Made by a program: the position numbers and the translations under genes
NCBI GenBank assembly: GCA_020630145.1
Contig: JAHDBX010000140.1
Span: 1-5,631, forward strand
Length of the DNA stretch: 5,631 bases
Source: Gammaproteobacteria bacterium
GTDB lineage: Bacteria; Pseudomonadota; Gammaproteobacteria; HTCC5015
Reading direction: 5' to 3'
Notes under the pieces: model-generated
Seen by the model: the letters and a program-made list of their open reading frames with translations, nothing else
What the model was told of the DNA's origin: nothing
The model's database searches: none
Shown: piece by piece, positions 5,114-5,631 of the stretch
Layout: each line of letters starts with the position of its first letter
How positions within the stretch are numbered: the first letter of the stretch is position 1

Positions 5114-5631
5114 GGTCGAGATTCCTCAGCGACGTGGCTATTTTATCAAATCTAACTTCTTGTAACCAAATTTGATATTGCGATGACGTATGCTTGTCTA
5201 GAAGCCCTTGTTGGCTTAATTTGTTTATCCTTTTTCTTAATTCACTTAGGTTGCCTACATCAGCTAGTTCAATTAGTTTCTCAATGCCTTGAGCGTTCAT
5301 CTTAGTGCTGAAATTTAGCTTTTTATGCATCAAGACCGGTTGTTCTTCAATAGGATGATGAAGCCAGTCGATGTTTAAGCATTGACCAATTTTTTCAATT
5401 AAGTTATCAACTTTAACCGGTTTAGTAATGTGGTCATCAACAATATCTGGATAACGTTGATTGTCCGCGTCATCATAAGCATTAGCTGAAGTAATAATAA
5501 TAGGTTTTTTGTAGCCGCGTTGGCGAAGTGCTTTGGCTAGTTCCCATCCGTTTATTTCTGGCATTGATATATCGAGTAAGTATAAGTCAGATTGTGATTC
5601 GTCAACTAAAGACAAACAATGCTCCGCAGTA
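5106..5631 (-). CDS. Hybrid sensor histidine kinase, C-terminal receiver region (5' part outside window)
   Basis: The frame is open through the right edge (T-A-E-H-C-L upstream of S-L-V-D-E), so this is the last ~174 residues of a longer protein and the TTG at 5615 is not its start. A receiver domain is visible. Phosphoacceptor D20 of the visible part lies in DLYLLDISMPEINGWELA, followed by the serine of IIITSANA and the lysine of HITKPV. Beyond it is a helical tail of about 95 residues that ends in FDKIATSLRNLDHV. This receiver plus tail is the usual C-terminus of hybrid kinases paired with REC-LuxR regulators. The sensor, HisKA and ATPase parts must lie to the right. Its stop codon overlaps the start of the response regulator gene. 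An alternative is a stand-alone receiver protein, but the open frame and the partner gene favour the kinase. Confidence 0.8.
   Translation of the reverse strand, partial: TAEHCLSLVDESQSDLYLLDISMPEINGWELAKALRQRGYKKPIIITSANAYDDADNQRYPDIVDDHITKPVKVDNLIEKIGQCLNIDWLHHPIEEQPVLMHKKLNFSTKMNAQGIEKLIELADVGNLSELRKRINKLSQQGLLDKHTSSQYQIWLQEVRFDKIATSLRNLDHV
5122..5127 (-). promoter_or_regulatory. Ribosome binding site of the response regulator
   Basis: GAGGAA on the minus strand lies 9 nt before the ATG at 5113, inside the kinase coding region. It supports this start codon despite the 8-bp overlap with the kinase stop. Confidence 0.7.

Overview
The window looks like a moderately AT-rich gammaproteobacterial chromosome. 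The protein families and their arrangement suggest a marine or environmental lineage such as Alteromonadales or Cellvibrionales. That placement is inferred from protein style and base composition only. Eight protein genes are visible, two of them cut by the window edges. I see no rRNA, tRNA, CRISPR array, IS element or riboswitch.

Left part (1-1083): the 3' end of a RadC/JAB-domain gene meets, tail to tail with a 6-bp overlap, a leftward XRE-family repressor gene. An 80-bp spacer separates the repressor from a divergent rightward Cro/YdaS-like gene. The spacer holds two near-identical 14-bp inverted repeats (ACAAC-N4-GTTGT) whose centres are 24 bp apart. They overlap a good rightward promoter and a weaker leftward one. 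This is the layout of a phage or integrative-element lysogeny switch. No integrase, toxin or phage structural gene is in view, so it may be the edge or a remnant of such an element. Both predicted transcripts would start at or next to their ATG, so they would be leaderless.

Middle part (1108-3630): an 8-bp-stem hairpin lies between the convergent Cro-like gene and a leftward EamA/DMT-family membrane transporter gene. A LysR-type regulator is divergent from the transporter. The 100-bp spacer carries a perfect 8-bp-arm dyad plus a third half-site, a plausible LysR-family operator controlling the transporter and the regulator itself. A DUF488 gene starts 1 nt after the LysR stop codon and is probably co-transcribed and translationally coupled with it.

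Right part (3640-5631): a leftward gene for a small four-helix membrane protein of unknown function, a 151-bp AT-rich spacer, and then a leftward two-component pair. The pair is the C-terminal receiver region of a hybrid histidine kinase (cut by the right edge) and a REC/LuxR-HTH response regulator, with the two genes overlapping by 8 bp. They probably form one signalling system whose sensor domain lies outside the window.
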